NCBI GenBank assembly: GCA_964019425.1
Contig: OZ025791.1
Span: 1,030,501 to 1,094,500 of the forward strand
Reading direction: 5' to 3'
DNA: 64,000 bases
Source: Flectonema sp. DT1601
Taxonomy: Eukaryota; Euglenozoa; Diplonemea; Diplonemida; Diplonemidae
In this document: positions 35,101 through 43,328 of the stretch, piece by piece
Position numbering within the stretch: position 1 is the stretch's first letter
Layout of the letters: every line of letters starts with the position of its first letter
Program-made: the position numbers and the translations under genes
Notes under the pieces: model-generated
The model's input: only the letters and a program-made list of their open reading frames with translations
Database searches by the model: none
What the model was told of the DNA's origin: nothing

Positions 35101-35626
35101 ATGGAGTTTTTTGTGGTGGCTTATACGGAGGTCTAAGTTGAAGTCTCTGTTTACCTGTTTCTCCATTATACGAAGAAGAAAAAATAGCTCTCTGGCATAT
35201 TGACGTGGCATCGATCCAGAGTGTTGGTCGGTGTAGTTTGCGTATGAATTTATCAACAAATATGCTGGAACATATTTTCATAGAGTCTGTTGAGTTTGTT
35301 TGTAGAATTGCGGCAAGAGCTGATTTGACGTTACCCAATTCAGTTTGCTGTTCAGATTTCGACAGCTGTCGATTGCTCCCTGGACACTCCCAGTCCCAAA
35401 ATTTAATGTCGCTGCTCAAAGTTCTCATCTGCTGTTCTAAAAATGATAATCTGGACATCGTTGCGTATGGGTACGATCTATTTAACCATTCGACAATCAA
35501 CAATTTTACTAACTTAACACCCAAGAATTTGAGTCCTGCCCGCTTGCTTCCATCTAAATAAAGCATCTTCGCCTCATCAGGTACATCGTAATTTTCATAA
35601 AACGCATCGATCGGAAGTTTTTCCAT
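29162..35626 (-). CDS. RNase III / Dicer-like protein without helicase, with giant Q/N-rich repetitive tail
   Basis: 2154 residues in one frame. Near residues 30-75 the text LKFLGVKLVKLLIVEWL, then LSFLEQQMRTLSSD, follows an RNase III domain, but the catalytic E and D of LEFLGD are K and V. A second RNase III domain (about 600-720) reads ERQELVGDAVLDL at about 617 and HSDVIESLFGALFL at about 694; all four metal-binding acids (E, D, D, E) are kept. The 500 residues between are not recognised, and no DExD helicase, PAZ or dsRNA-binding motif was found by eye. Dicers and Drosha have two RNase III domains that pair inside one chain, so this may process dsRNA with a single active centre. Residues about 760-2154 are Q/N/S/T-rich and probably disordered, with in-phase internal duplications. 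The leader has a weak acceptor and an upstream ATG. A Dicer-like role is inference. Confidence 0.8.
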   Translation of the reverse strand: MEKLPIDAFYENYDVPDEAKMLYLDGSKRAGLKFLGVKLVKLLIVEWLNRSYPYATMSRLSFLEQQMRTLSSDIKFWDWECPGSNRQLSKSEQQTELGNVKSALAAILQTNSTDSMKICSSIFVDKFIRKLHRPTLWIDATSICQRAIFSSSYNGETGKQRLQLRPPYKPPQKTPLSSPNKKKRFENAIEAENALHSTVFLSIFNEEFSDSFVLENNSTVVSLHDDKVVASGEGLLDTLGKFLHNHSEKQFNLIEDKPIQQEKIDIRGIWKKIMKFLRSKVPSCDPVDILEIEKEVPDWKELLPYDAVDKSLASTLKSMDPFSTIDIDIINNTARAKFFHKNWNDDLVNNNEFYENISNDTTDIPTQLYASWKSAWTTDAESYRLFQLHTEAAMTRQLKHVKYCLEHHIPVDASTNYVVFSTQELLKTLKLRRYTCDSKTDGVYLIVMRKGTKIPKPPENSSDHLLQEFQQIRRERNNMNDVFFFVKFDIRMWKHTKRTPNTSLLLSVNNLPRVYDHQVVQFCNLLHLQCTFIDDKKPSLDSFINAECDIKHNTTTTELCQSGRLLFIKSNGEACRWFKENLFGELHHPLLQNILLLERTFTCEGIEASQLLNYERQELVGDAVLDLTTAFDICSSFSDRNSEEYNDWHKSATSNSYLKQIFDNIISQDDCSRLSTTLSADNCNEKKHSDVIESLFGALFLSTSIEATHTSIRKLHRSSYCNNLPLPKVISSKKEVDEIFDNSQLASNSFEKPHSPTGMLSYSSNSCPDKIINPHEYFKKISLDCLLQHSSQQIPVRNRPRYSRPFLLTSTLGEDEVKEDTHFNNDCIGLHETLSADLTERSAAMEQIVTADCDQVLNNISVNQFVDEDVILQQSTISQFTTVCSPALLSDEHNEVNYSTPTLCPTTCTRLIAADLSVSISPTGNRVVQLLSEGDGNINKLPSEASLLFQRAEVSSQLEEKPAALTQPLISRNHSNEVHSSQSAEVAGDLVKQAESMHPVGQLEDSKPVVTCSTEVTCALPVNLDVGNEVSDFHYQPAEVIDKPLHQTQSGNQMRIVQLEDSNQCVAQYTQPEELSLCNISRTDEVNCTQTIEGTNSLPYQVPSVSCVPPVVGFQEIVSADLTQFTQPDSLSICSNKLTSHVSNSELPFVDNVPQYHSQLGKDDQLGDLPAASQYEAHCAPKAVGNLVKQAGMFSADSLHPVGQLEDSKPVVTCSTEVTCALPVNLDVGNEVSDFHYQPAEVIDKPLHQTQSGNQMRIDQQEHSNQCVAQYTQPEELSLCNISRTDEVNCTQTIEGTNSLPYQVPSVSCVPPVVGFQEIVSADVTQFTQPDSLSICSNNLTSHVSNSELPFVDNVPQYHSQLGSNVCNDSNHLINVPAVQEVIHQQIVPFPSVATIAPEDEIRQTVSSHSSEVLTQVTQSGDFRDPLPFNVSYPVHDFGSMQRADLPLELIHNKGQPDYLQPQVAQNIINPLPERYDNQKQEFTNSTQQVNNIEMVNPDVNMSSHQEVGQVELNQPTQSIHSLPPQEVFEPNRFSQYVRPEVGIPYTTAITQQYSTQPVFVQPESTQPVLNHDCDFKLKQTECCVNNQSVMQTVNPVTMNVRYSDGMQSLHSQSVDSPQGLSSNDTLGTFDSIPEQDFIKTSSVVELDNIQHTTNPQYDCRYDYSNPSFNNVPLMSEVTQHVKQSCEVLQCAPVGQERSCVLQSEYYPHPDGTQYLQQQHPVTNVDYLQPNSNIVDSTSYEVYEVLRDVEIGTLSGHASLIGETNFQPSGGTSLSGGFDSSLTQSNPVDCIAAVNYIENTNNYHNVSNLPNCLPVTDVNFRQPNNFPDTVQDNQSNVLFRDYSDNSIPTISTPYIPIMREEVSASDTGSNVPEISMTSNSGIVSSPLNQMITSPHVFTHPPAIAQDQYGHSNNYFDNSMPCGDGSIPAPVDQTVGATPHSGMVSTQLPAIVQDQGLSQHSHSNNYSDISISETVPLPVNQTMSGEMVITQTDGTPIYNNNRKEEIPSVIDYNPPSSSGVFPAVDQTMSVTHEAAFPNTVTSLSQCDGQSHSNNYSNEVVPLLGNQMITSPHVFTHPLAIAQHQYGHSNNYFDNSMPCGDGSIPAPVDQTVGATPHSGMVSTHLPAIVQDQGLHQYNSHLSNVGNNFMTNCHEMK
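29231..29437 (-). repeat. Intragenic duplication near the C terminus, copy 2
   Basis: 207 bp nearly identical to 29759-29965 at a constant offset of 528 bp (176 codons), so the reading frame is kept. It encodes the MITSPHVFTHP ... IVQDQGL stretch. Confidence 0.9.
29759..29965 (-). repeat. Intragenic duplication near the C terminus, copy 1
   Basis: Partner of 29231-29437; few differences (for example IAQDQYG against IAQHQYG). Confidence 0.9.
31538..32029 (-). repeat. Intragenic 492-bp duplication, downstream copy
   Basis: Nearly identical to 32144-32635 with a fixed offset of 606 bp (202 codons) and no gaps. Encodes the block from HPVGQLEDSKPVV to YHSQLG. The very high identity points to a recent in-frame tandem duplication or ongoing conversion. 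Confidence 0.92.
32144..32635 (-). repeat. Intragenic 492-bp duplication, upstream copy
   Basis: Partner of 31538-32029. Differences are single substitutions (for example RIVQLEDSN against RIDQQEHSN). Confidence 0.92.
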
Positions 35627-36020
35627 CTTTATTAATTTATTGTCTCATGATAAAGTTTTATTATTTATCTAAGATCCTAATAATTGAATTTAATTTAATT
35701 CAATTTAATTTTCTTTTTTTTTTTTTTTTTTTTTTTTTTGTACCGACGTAGTCGGAGAAGAAATTATTCAGATTGAAAAGCCGTTATTTCTTATAGTCAT
35801 CGAACGCGTTCATCATTCCTTCATCTGGTGAAAGACAAAAAATGATGCTACCCACTTACGAAAGTAATAAATATCATAAATGAGTTGTATGTAATCTAAC
35901 AGATCTATATGTCGGTAGTCTTCTGTAGAGTGTTGACTACTCTGAGAGACGTGCTAACAGAAAGGAGGGGAGGGAATAATCTAAATTTTTAAAAAAATAA
36001 TAATAAAGTAGAAACTAAAC
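35627..36020. other. Spacer with repeat R5 copy and a T run
   Basis: Contains a T run at about 35710-35738 followed directly by the inverted partner (35739-35800) of the segment at 22892-22953. Confidence 0.6.
35739..35800 (-). repeat. Short dispersed repeat R5, copy 2
   Basis: Inverted partner of 22892-22953, next to a long T run. Confidence 0.75.
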
Positions 36021-39000
36021 TCATGGCATGTTTACAACAAGAATTGAATTGTCTTCCTTCTGAGTCCGCTCTCGTTGTCGTTGAAACGCTTCCTCTAAAC
36101 AAGCTTCAGGTGTTGTTCTGCTTTGAAGCCTAGTTATATTAGATTGTGGTAGTCTTAACGATTGCTGTGACTCAAACTCATCAACAATCTGTCTATCAGA
36201 TGAACTTGGAAGAGTTGTTATAGTGACCGGGTGATGATGAGAAGCAGCACGTCTGGCAGAAGAAACCTTTTCTTTAACCAAGTGATTCATAGCCATGCTA
36301 TTAACTGAGAGAGGTGACAGTGGTTTAATTCCAGGCAGAGACCGTTTGTCTATTGCTGAACGGGAAGGGGCGACATCACAAGCAACTAATTCTACTCTTG
36401 AAGCCTCTTCAACAAAAATAGTATCACCAGGTAGTCGATTACTTCTCATTACAACATGAGCCTGAGTGTCTTTAAATGGGCTCTCTGTGAAATCATTAAC
36501 GTCAGCAGGAGAGTGATGTTCATATTTACTTAATGAGTCTCGTGTCGGAGTGAACCTGTTCTCAACAGCATTTATTGTAGAAACTAAATGAGCATCACAA
36601 GGAATTGGTGATACAGTAGGTTCTTGAAGTAAATATTGTGATGCTGACGGTTGTTCTAACGGCTGTGGAGGTCTCTCAGGAGAATGTCTGGAGACAAATC
36701 GTCTTGGAGAATTAGTTTGCGGGCTATACATAGACACTGGTGGGTGACCCATCTCTATTTCATTATTAGATTGTTTTGGAAAGATAAGATCATTATCTTG
36801 TTGAACTAACCTACCAGTTTGTGGACTGTACATCGGCATTGATAGTTGCTCGTTCCGTTCTGGTGAAATCAGCTCGCTACCTTGTTGCATCATCCTCACT
36901 GTTTGTGGACTGTACATTGGAACTGGTGGTGGCATACCTACTCCCATTCTTCCGTGATATTGGTCTGGTGAAGCTAGCTCACTACCACGCATCATACTTG
37001 TCTTCGGACTGTATACCAATTCACTTTTGTCGTATGCCGGAGAGACTAATTCGACATTCCTTTTTATTTTTCTGCCGGTTTCCGGACTGTACTCCGGAAA
37101 CTTTCGACTTTTGTTAAACTTCTTCCCCACTTCCATGTCAAGTGGTATTTGGTGCATTTCATTGTAGCCGTATTGCGGAGACGGTAGTTCGTTATGCTCA
37201 ATCCTTCTACCAGTTTGTGGACTGTACTCGGGGAACTTCTGCCGAACTTCCTGACCTGCTGTCTGGTGTGATTCAGGAGAAGGTTGTGCAGGGATACATT
37301 GTCGTGGGATAAGTTCAGCTGGTGTTAAGATGAGAGGGTCAACTACTGCTGGTGTTAAGATGAGAGGGTCAACTACTGCTGGGGTTAAGATATTACTAAC
37401 GAGAGGGTCAACTACTGCTGGGGTTAAGTGAGGAACAGCAGGTGATATATCATATCCACCATGTGGTGGCATTCCTTCATATTGTGTAACTGGAATAATA
37501 TCCTCACCAATCCTTACTAGAGTTGGGCTGAGTTCTCTCTTATGCCAATCTTCACGTAGAGGACTTACAGCTCTCTGATGATTTGGTGAAATAATATCCT
37601 CACTCATGACAGGTTGAGATACAGTGTTGTAGTGATCAATTATATTAACGTCATCGAAGTTTGGACTTCTGGCCGTCCACTTTGCAGCGGGCACGGCAAC
37701 CGAAGAAGGAGAGTACAGACCTGGTGTCGGTGATACTAACTCTGGTGATAGTTCATTCTTCATAAAGTTAGCGTAGTGACTTGGGATTCCCTCAGATGCT
37801 AAACTTTGAAATATAAAACTTTCCTGAACTGGTGACCTGGGAGAGGTGACCATCACAGGCGGAACACGTCTCTCGGGTGACAGTCTGGGAGATGATGTCC
37901 CCATCACAATATCGTCATCATTAGTTTGTCGTTCGGGTGATCGTTTCGAATTTTCTGTATTTTTATAATAAGCATTCAGAGTATCAACAGATGTGTCGAT
38001 TCTATTTGGTGATATCTTCTCTGGTGAATGACTCATACGCTGAGATCGAACTGGAGAAAACGCACTTTTCGAATCCGAATCCTTACCTTCCGGAGATCCA
38101 CCAACAAGACTGGACATACTCGTCTCAAAAAGTTGTTTAGGAGGTAAGTTACCTTTTACATCCTGTTTACGAGGAGACGGTGCATGTTGAAGTAATTTCG
38201 GTGGAGATGAAGAATCAATTTGAGCTACTTTTTGCATGAATGATGGTAAGTTTGATTCAGCCCTTTTAAGTCTTAACAACACATCATTTACTGCTGCTGG
38301 ATTCTCTTCTACAGAATGATTTAATCTCGGAGTTGCTTTAGAGATGTTCATTGTGGCTGAGGATTCGTCGCAATCGATTTCTATGATTTCAGTTTTTGAA
38401 AGATTCTGTGATTGCATTGTTGATGTTGGGAGTTTATTTGTAACAATACCCCAACTGGGTCTGCTGATCAATTCACTTGACAAGTCTGATGGTGACATTA
38501 GAACTCTGTTTTCATGTTTCCAAGAACCCCTCCTTTCACCTTCTTTCTTACTCAAACACTTACTGCTATCTGACATTCTCAGAGACGGAGTGGATACATT
38601 CAGTAGTGAGTCTTGTGTGTCATGGCGGCTATCAATATTTAAGTTACGTTGATTCCCATAAACTGAAATCAGTTGGTTTGATTTCTGTTGATTAATCATC
38701 TGACCTGAATGTGTTACTGAGTTTATTACTTTATCAGATGGGCTGATTATTTCAGACAAAGCAGAGCTGTGCCCAGTAGTGTTGGCACATATTTCAATAG
38801 GTCTGTTGTGTAATTTGTTTATTGAAGTCCCGCGATACTCAGATAGAACTGGTAGAGTTGAAGTAATTGTACTCCGTTTCGGTGATATCGGCATAGCTGG
38901 TGATCTCACAGCAGGTATTGAGACTCTCTCTCTTGCTAGTGATACAGCTCTCTCAGGTGATCTTATTCTCTGATGATGCTCTTCAATATCAACAACAACA

Positions 39001-39593
39001 GGAGGTAGTGGTGACTTTCTCAGTTTCATCGATACCGTTGTCGGAGGCGTACCTGGACGAACAGTTTGCTGAGGCCGTGTTAGAGCTCTCACTTCCCTAG
39101 TAGCAACTTGATGTGATTCTCTTACAACATGATCTGTATAGACTTCACTAAACGATACATTCTGATGAAGAATTGGTGGCGTTGCTGCAACCGGAGGCAT
39201 TGGCGAAACAGCTTTTAACACTGGTGGCTGATTTATCTCTCCAGTTCGAACCTCAGTGAAAATTCCCTTCGGCGGCAAGGTACGCGGCGGTGTAACTCCA
39301 AAATCTCTTTTCACAGAACCCGTGCGGATTTTCAATGAGTGCACTGCCATCAGTAGTTCTCGTTTTGCAGAACCATCCATGAGCAATCCATTTGTTTGTA
39401 ATTCAAGTAAAGTTGGTCCTTTTATCTTCGATTCTCGAAGTAGTTTACGCGTCTTCTTCCGTAGGCCGGTGTCTTTAGCCCATTCACTTACATCAGTGGT
39501 GGTCCATTCATCGACAGGTCTCGATTCGTATTCCCGTCTCGGTGGTGTTGTTGGAGGGGAAGTCGTAACACACCTGAGACAGTTCCATCGCAT
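36021..39593 (-). CDS. SAM-domain scaffold with SP-rich disordered body
   Basis: 1190 residues. Residues about 28-92 form a sterile alpha motif: VDEWTTTDVSEWAKDTGL, then ESKIKGPTLLELQ and SAKRELLMAVHSL. SAM domains self-associate or bind other SAM proteins. The rest is Pro/Ser-rich with dozens of SP and SPxR/K sites, the minimal target of MAP kinases and CDKs, and repeated YSPQTGR-like units (residues about 830-1020) and LTPAVVDPL units (about 725-760). It is probably a scaffold or cytoskeletal/signalling adaptor regulated by proline-directed kinases; that is inference. A strong acceptor (ATTTCCCCTCTCAG, exon from 39614) lies 21 nt before the ATG. Confidence 0.85.
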   Translation of the reverse strand: MRWNCLRCVTTSPPTTPPRREYESRPVDEWTTTDVSEWAKDTGLRKKTRKLLRESKIKGPTLLELQTNGLLMDGSAKRELLMAVHSLKIRTGSVKRDFGVTPPRTLPPKGIFTEVRTGEINQPPVLKAVSPMPPVAATPPILHQNVSFSEVYTDHVVRESHQVATREVRALTRPQQTVRPGTPPTTVSMKLRKSPLPPVVVDIEEHHQRIRSPERAVSLARERVSIPAVRSPAMPISPKRSTITSTLPVLSEYRGTSINKLHNRPIEICANTTGHSSALSEIISPSDKVINSVTHSGQMINQQKSNQLISVYGNQRNLNIDSRHDTQDSLLNVSTPSLRMSDSSKCLSKKEGERRGSWKHENRVLMSPSDLSSELISRPSWGIVTNKLPTSTMQSQNLSKTEIIEIDCDESSATMNISKATPRLNHSVEENPAAVNDVLLRLKRAESNLPSFMQKVAQIDSSSPPKLLQHAPSPRKQDVKGNLPPKQLFETSMSSLVGGSPEGKDSDSKSAFSPVRSQRMSHSPEKISPNRIDTSVDTLNAYYKNTENSKRSPERQTNDDDIVMGTSSPRLSPERRVPPVMVTSPRSPVQESFIFQSLASEGIPSHYANFMKNELSPELVSPTPGLYSPSSVAVPAAKWTARSPNFDDVNIIDHYNTVSQPVMSEDIISPNHQRAVSPLREDWHKRELSPTLVRIGEDIIPVTQYEGMPPHGGYDISPAVPHLTPAVVDPLVSNILTPAVVDPLILTPAVVDPLILTPAELIPRQCIPAQPSPESHQTAGQEVRQKFPEYSPQTGRRIEHNELPSPQYGYNEMHQIPLDMEVGKKFNKSRKFPEYSPETGRKIKRNVELVSPAYDKSELVYSPKTSMMRGSELASPDQYHGRMGVGMPPPVPMYSPQTVRMMQQGSELISPERNEQLSMPMYSPQTGRLVQQDNDLIFPKQSNNEIEMGHPPVSMYSPQTNSPRRFVSRHSPERPPQPLEQPSASQYLLQEPTVSPIPCDAHLVSTINAVENRFTPTRDSLSKYEHHSPADVNDFTESPFKDTQAHVVMRSNRLPGDTIFVEEASRVELVACDVAPSRSAIDKRSLPGIKPLSPLSVNSMAMNHLVKEKVSSARRAASHHHPVTITTLPSSSDRQIVDEFESQQSLRLPQSNITRLQSRTTPEACLEEAFQRQRERTQKEDNSILVVNMP
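37318..37428 (-). repeat. Coding minisatellite, LTPAVVDPL units
   Basis: About three 30-bp units plus a variant that is longer by a few codons, all in frame, inside the SAM-domain gene. Confidence 0.9.
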
Positions 39594-40176
39594 TTGAGGA
39601 ACTCACATTCGTACCTGAGAGGGGAAATGATTATAATTAAGAATTCACTTTCTGTCTCATCTTTTATCACAGAACGAAGAGATCGAGAACAGTACGCGTA
39701 CTCATGTTTATGTTATACTTGTTGTTATATGAAAGGTTGGTTGTTATTCCGTACAAAAAATGAACAGTTGGAACACAAGTACAGGTGGCACCCAGTAGGC
39801 GCTCTATTTTTTTTTTTTTTTTTTTTCCCAATCAATATTCATTTCATCACATAAATACAAAATTCAAGTAGAGACAGATTTGTGCAACAAGCGGCAGGTG
39901 CTTACTGTGGGGAAAGATCCTCCGTTAGTTTTTTTATTTTTTTCGTTTTTTATCCCTCAGTTCACTTTTAGTCATTCACCTCGTTTAACATCAGAGATAA
40001 CAAAAACAATACAGGAGAGTGAAGTCGTATAAAGGGACAAAAACTAATAAATCGACAAGAACATAATAAAGCAACAGTAAGATACTACAATATGATATCT
40101 TGCTTAAGTATCTAATCGTAGACAACATCCACTTATAGTGATTAGAATCAATGGATGATGTGATTAAGAAGACTCC
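39594..40176. other. Spacer, no recognised feature
   Basis: Short intergenic stretch with a T run at about 39808-39828. Confidence 0.5.
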
Positions 40177-42606
40177 TCACGTTGCAGTCATTGATGCGAA
40201 TTGATTTTCCCAAGCTTGGCATCGTTCTCTGGAGGAATCTAATTGTCGTTGTGTTTCATGAAGAGAAGCAATTGTTGATTTTAGATTTTCTTCAGCAGTC
40301 TCTCGACCAAGCATTTCAGAAGCAGCTTGATGAGAAGTATTCTGAAGTGTTGTTGTTAGTGATTCAACTTGAGCTTCAGAATGATTCATAGTATCTTGAA
40401 CACGTAAACGAGTCTGTTCTGATTGATCCAATAGAAGTTTTAACTGATGTGACCTCTGCCTCTCACGAGATAATTCCTCACGTAAATGATCTCTCTGTTG
40501 TCTGATATCAATTAGCGCTGATGCAGACGCTGCTAAATCTTGCACTGTGTGAGTCAGTTCATCTGGAGTACCTCCAGACTCTATTTGGTGAGTTACTAAG
40601 TTTTCTCTAATCTTCTGTGTGTCAGCTTTTAATGATTCGTTCTCAAAAACAAGTGATCGAACCTTTGCTTGCCAAAAGTCAATCTTCGTAGCTTCTTCCT
40701 TCAGGCTTTCAAGCTCTTTAATAGCTGAAGCATACAGCTGTTCTGTTTCGCGTAGTTTTTGAGAATCGTAGTTGCCTTGAATTGCTTGTGATCTAAGTTT
40801 TGATACCTCCTCGTGGTAAGAGATGTTGTCTGCTGAGACAACTTGTTTCCTAAGCTGAGACAGTTCTTGCTGTTGCTGTTCAATAAGTGATGTTTGGATT
40901 TTAACTTTCTCCTCCAACTCAGTTGGTGTCTGAACAGGTACTTGTTCGGTTATAACATTTTCTTTGATGACAGCAGGTGGTAGAGAAACTGTTTTGTTTC
41001 GCATCAAGCTTACGTTGTGTCGACAGATTACACCATTTTGTAATATAAGTGTTTCAGTTGCGTATATTCCTGGAGACACCCAATTGATGAGAAATAAATT
41101 ATCATCTCCACTAGTGTGAGTCACAGCCAGTCCCTTTCCCTCACCAAAACCAGGAACTTCCTTTGCTAAGTCAGATAAGAAGTCTTTCGCACCAGCGACG
41201 TCTTTGTAGGTGAGAAGTTCTTGGTCAGTTCTTGAAAGGTTTATTGAAGCATTTTGGTAAAGCTGAGCTATTTCAATCGCATCAGTTAGTCGAGCGTGAA
41301 GTAGTTTATTCCAAATTTCCTTTACGAGTTGATTTGATGGTTCTGTAGCACCAACAGGTACAGGAGAAGTTAATCTTTGTAAGTCCATTATAGCTGATTG
41401 CATTCTTAAAGCAATTGGTTCTACCACTACAGGTGACTTCGCTCCTAATCTCGACATGTCATCTAACGCTCTCTGAGGAGATTGTGTTTCAGCATCACGA
41501 TAACCAACAGCAACTGGTTGTGGTGAATGAGTGAAAGCTGGTACTTGATTTGGAACTTGATTTCCTCGTAATGGAAACATCTGTTCTTGAACTCTACCTG
41601 TTTGAGGAACGCTGCTCAAGTTTGATTCATTTGTTTGAACATTTGGCGTGGCTGCTGACAACATCGAAACATGAACAGGTGCCTGCTGAGACATCATCGC
41701 CTGCTGGTCATCAAGCATTTGAGTGAGATTTGATAATTGTGATTCCAAGTAGCCGGCTTTTCGAGAAAACGCATTTCGCTCCGATACGCACTGAGTTAGA
41801 ACCTTTTCTCTCTCATCAAGTCGACTTTGTAAGGCGGATATTGCAGCTCGAGCATCCTGAGAAGCTTCTGGTGGGAGAGATGTAGCTGCCGCTGCAGTTG
41901 CTCCTTCCAATTCACTACAGGCCTCGACATATAATTGAGCTCCTCTATTTATAGCAGCCTCCAGACGAGATACTTCCATCGCTAGAGTTGCGGAATGTTT
42001 TCTTTCCAAATCCAATTCACTTGTAACTCGAGAAACATGTTCTTCAAGTCGAGTATTGCTGGCGACAGCACCTTCTAATGAACCTCTTGCGAATTCAACT
42101 TGTCCTTCCATTTTTAAGATAATATCATCCTTGGATCCACTAATCCCTTCCAAGTCTCGAAGACGACCTCTGAAAGCTTCGGCTTCTGAGAGGAGGGATG
42201 CTTCGCGTTGCTTTAGTCGTGATTCCATGTTTTGGACTTCTGATTTTATCTCATCTTTTATACTTACTAAAGCTCCATCTTTGTCACTCAGCTTTTCGTG
42301 ATATTCCTTACCCAGATTTTCATATTGTTGGAGGAGGTACTCTTGTCCATCACGAAGAGCAGTCAGTTCCTTATCCTGTTGTTCGCATCGTACTCGTAGT
42401 TCATCATTTCGTGTTTTTAAGGCATCGGCTTTTACTCGTTCTTCTGCTAAGCCTAAATTCATCTTCACATCGTTATTCCTCGCTGTTTCTAGTTGGAGTT
42501 TTACAGCCAGCTGTTTTCGCAGTAACTCTGCTCCGCCAGCAGCCCAGGTGCCAACAGGGTCAGTCATTCTATCAGGTGGCTCACCCCAACGGTAGGGTGA
42601 GGCCAT
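40177..42606 (-). CDS. Long coiled-coil protein
   Basis: 809 residues. Residues about 30-330 and 555-800 are heptad-rich, charged coiled coil (for example AEERVKADALKTRNDELRV and ELSQLRKQVV, LREELSRERQRSHQLKLL). Between them lies a Pro/Ser-rich part and a compact, non-coiled segment around residues 450-540 (GFGEGKGLAVTHTSGDDNLF, NGVICRHNVSLMRNK) that I do not recognise. The architecture suits a cytoskeletal, centrosomal or vesicle-tether protein; no specific family is assigned. Acceptor-like ATTCACAACAG (exon from 42626) lies 20 nt before the ATG, with a possible 54-nt intron upstream starting GTAAAC. Confidence 0.85.
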   Translation of the reverse strand: MASPYRWGEPPDRMTDPVGTWAAGGAELLRKQLAVKLQLETARNNDVKMNLGLAEERVKADALKTRNDELRVRCEQQDKELTALRDGQEYLLQQYENLGKEYHEKLSDKDGALVSIKDEIKSEVQNMESRLKQREASLLSEAEAFRGRLRDLEGISGSKDDIILKMEGQVEFARGSLEGAVASNTRLEEHVSRVTSELDLERKHSATLAMEVSRLEAAINRGAQLYVEACSELEGATAAAATSLPPEASQDARAAISALQSRLDEREKVLTQCVSERNAFSRKAGYLESQLSNLTQMLDDQQAMMSQQAPVHVSMLSAATPNVQTNESNLSSVPQTGRVQEQMFPLRGNQVPNQVPAFTHSPQPVAVGYRDAETQSPQRALDDMSRLGAKSPVVVEPIALRMQSAIMDLQRLTSPVPVGATEPSNQLVKEIWNKLLHARLTDAIEIAQLYQNASINLSRTDQELLTYKDVAGAKDFLSDLAKEVPGFGEGKGLAVTHTSGDDNLFLINWVSPGIYATETLILQNGVICRHNVSLMRNKTVSLPPAVIKENVITEQVPVQTPTELEEKVKIQTSLIEQQQQELSQLRKQVVSADNISYHEEVSKLRSQAIQGNYDSQKLRETEQLYASAIKELESLKEEATKIDFWQAKVRSLVFENESLKADTQKIRENLVTHQIESGGTPDELTHTVQDLAASASALIDIRQQRDHLREELSRERQRSHQLKLLLDQSEQTRLRVQDTMNHSEAQVESLTTTLQNTSHQAASEMLGRETAEENLKSTIASLHETQRQLDSSRERCQAWENQFASMTAT

Positions 42607-43328
42607 CGGCTTAGAGTGCTTCGCACCTGTTGTGAATGAGTAAATAAAATAAATCCCAAAAGTAACACTAAACTGTTTACCATATCAAAGCCCAGTGAGA
42701 CTGCGTGGCTAGTAACTGCCATGCTCCTCGGAGAATCGGAGCCTTTTTTACATAAGCTTGGAGAGGAACACAAGAAGGGGAAACAAATTATTACGACTGC
42801 ATCTGTGAGAGGCTGCCATTAGTGAAGGATAACAAAAGAGAATCAAAGAAAAAAGGGGAAAATATCGAAAAATTAATTAATTGCCAACAGTAAACGAGAG
42901 AGAACTCCACAACACGATCTCTTTGAGTGCAACTACTTCACATACAATGTGCATAGCGCATCAACACAACAAATATCTTTTCAGCTTTCTCATTAAGGAG
43001 AACAAATTTCAACGAGAAGAAGAGAGGGAGAAGGAATGAGAGTGAAACGAGTACTCCAATAGAGCCCCTGATTGTGAGAATAAAAGAATGCTTTACTTTA
43101 TTGAAACTTCTTAAAAGTGATTACAATCCTTTCAGATAATAAGAAACAGATAAGAAGAGGAGGAAGGATAAGAAAGGAATGCGATACGAATCGATCAAAG
43201 ATAATAATAGAAAAGAAAGGTTTTGCTTGTGTTTTGCTCACTTATAACATATCAGTTAACGTATTTACCGATCGATTGCCGTGGTCATCACGCGAAAAGT
43301 ATATTCAAATTTCTACTTCTACTGTCGA
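42607..43328. other. Spacer, no recognised feature
   Basis: About 700 bp, moderately AT-rich, without notable repeats. Confidence 0.5.

Noticed and set aside
29162-35626. Prion-like or viral polyprotein reading of the 2154-residue protein
   Set aside because: RNase III motifs at both positions and the lack of polymerase, protease or capsid motifs support a host RNA-processing gene; the Q/N-rich tail alone does not prove prion behaviour.
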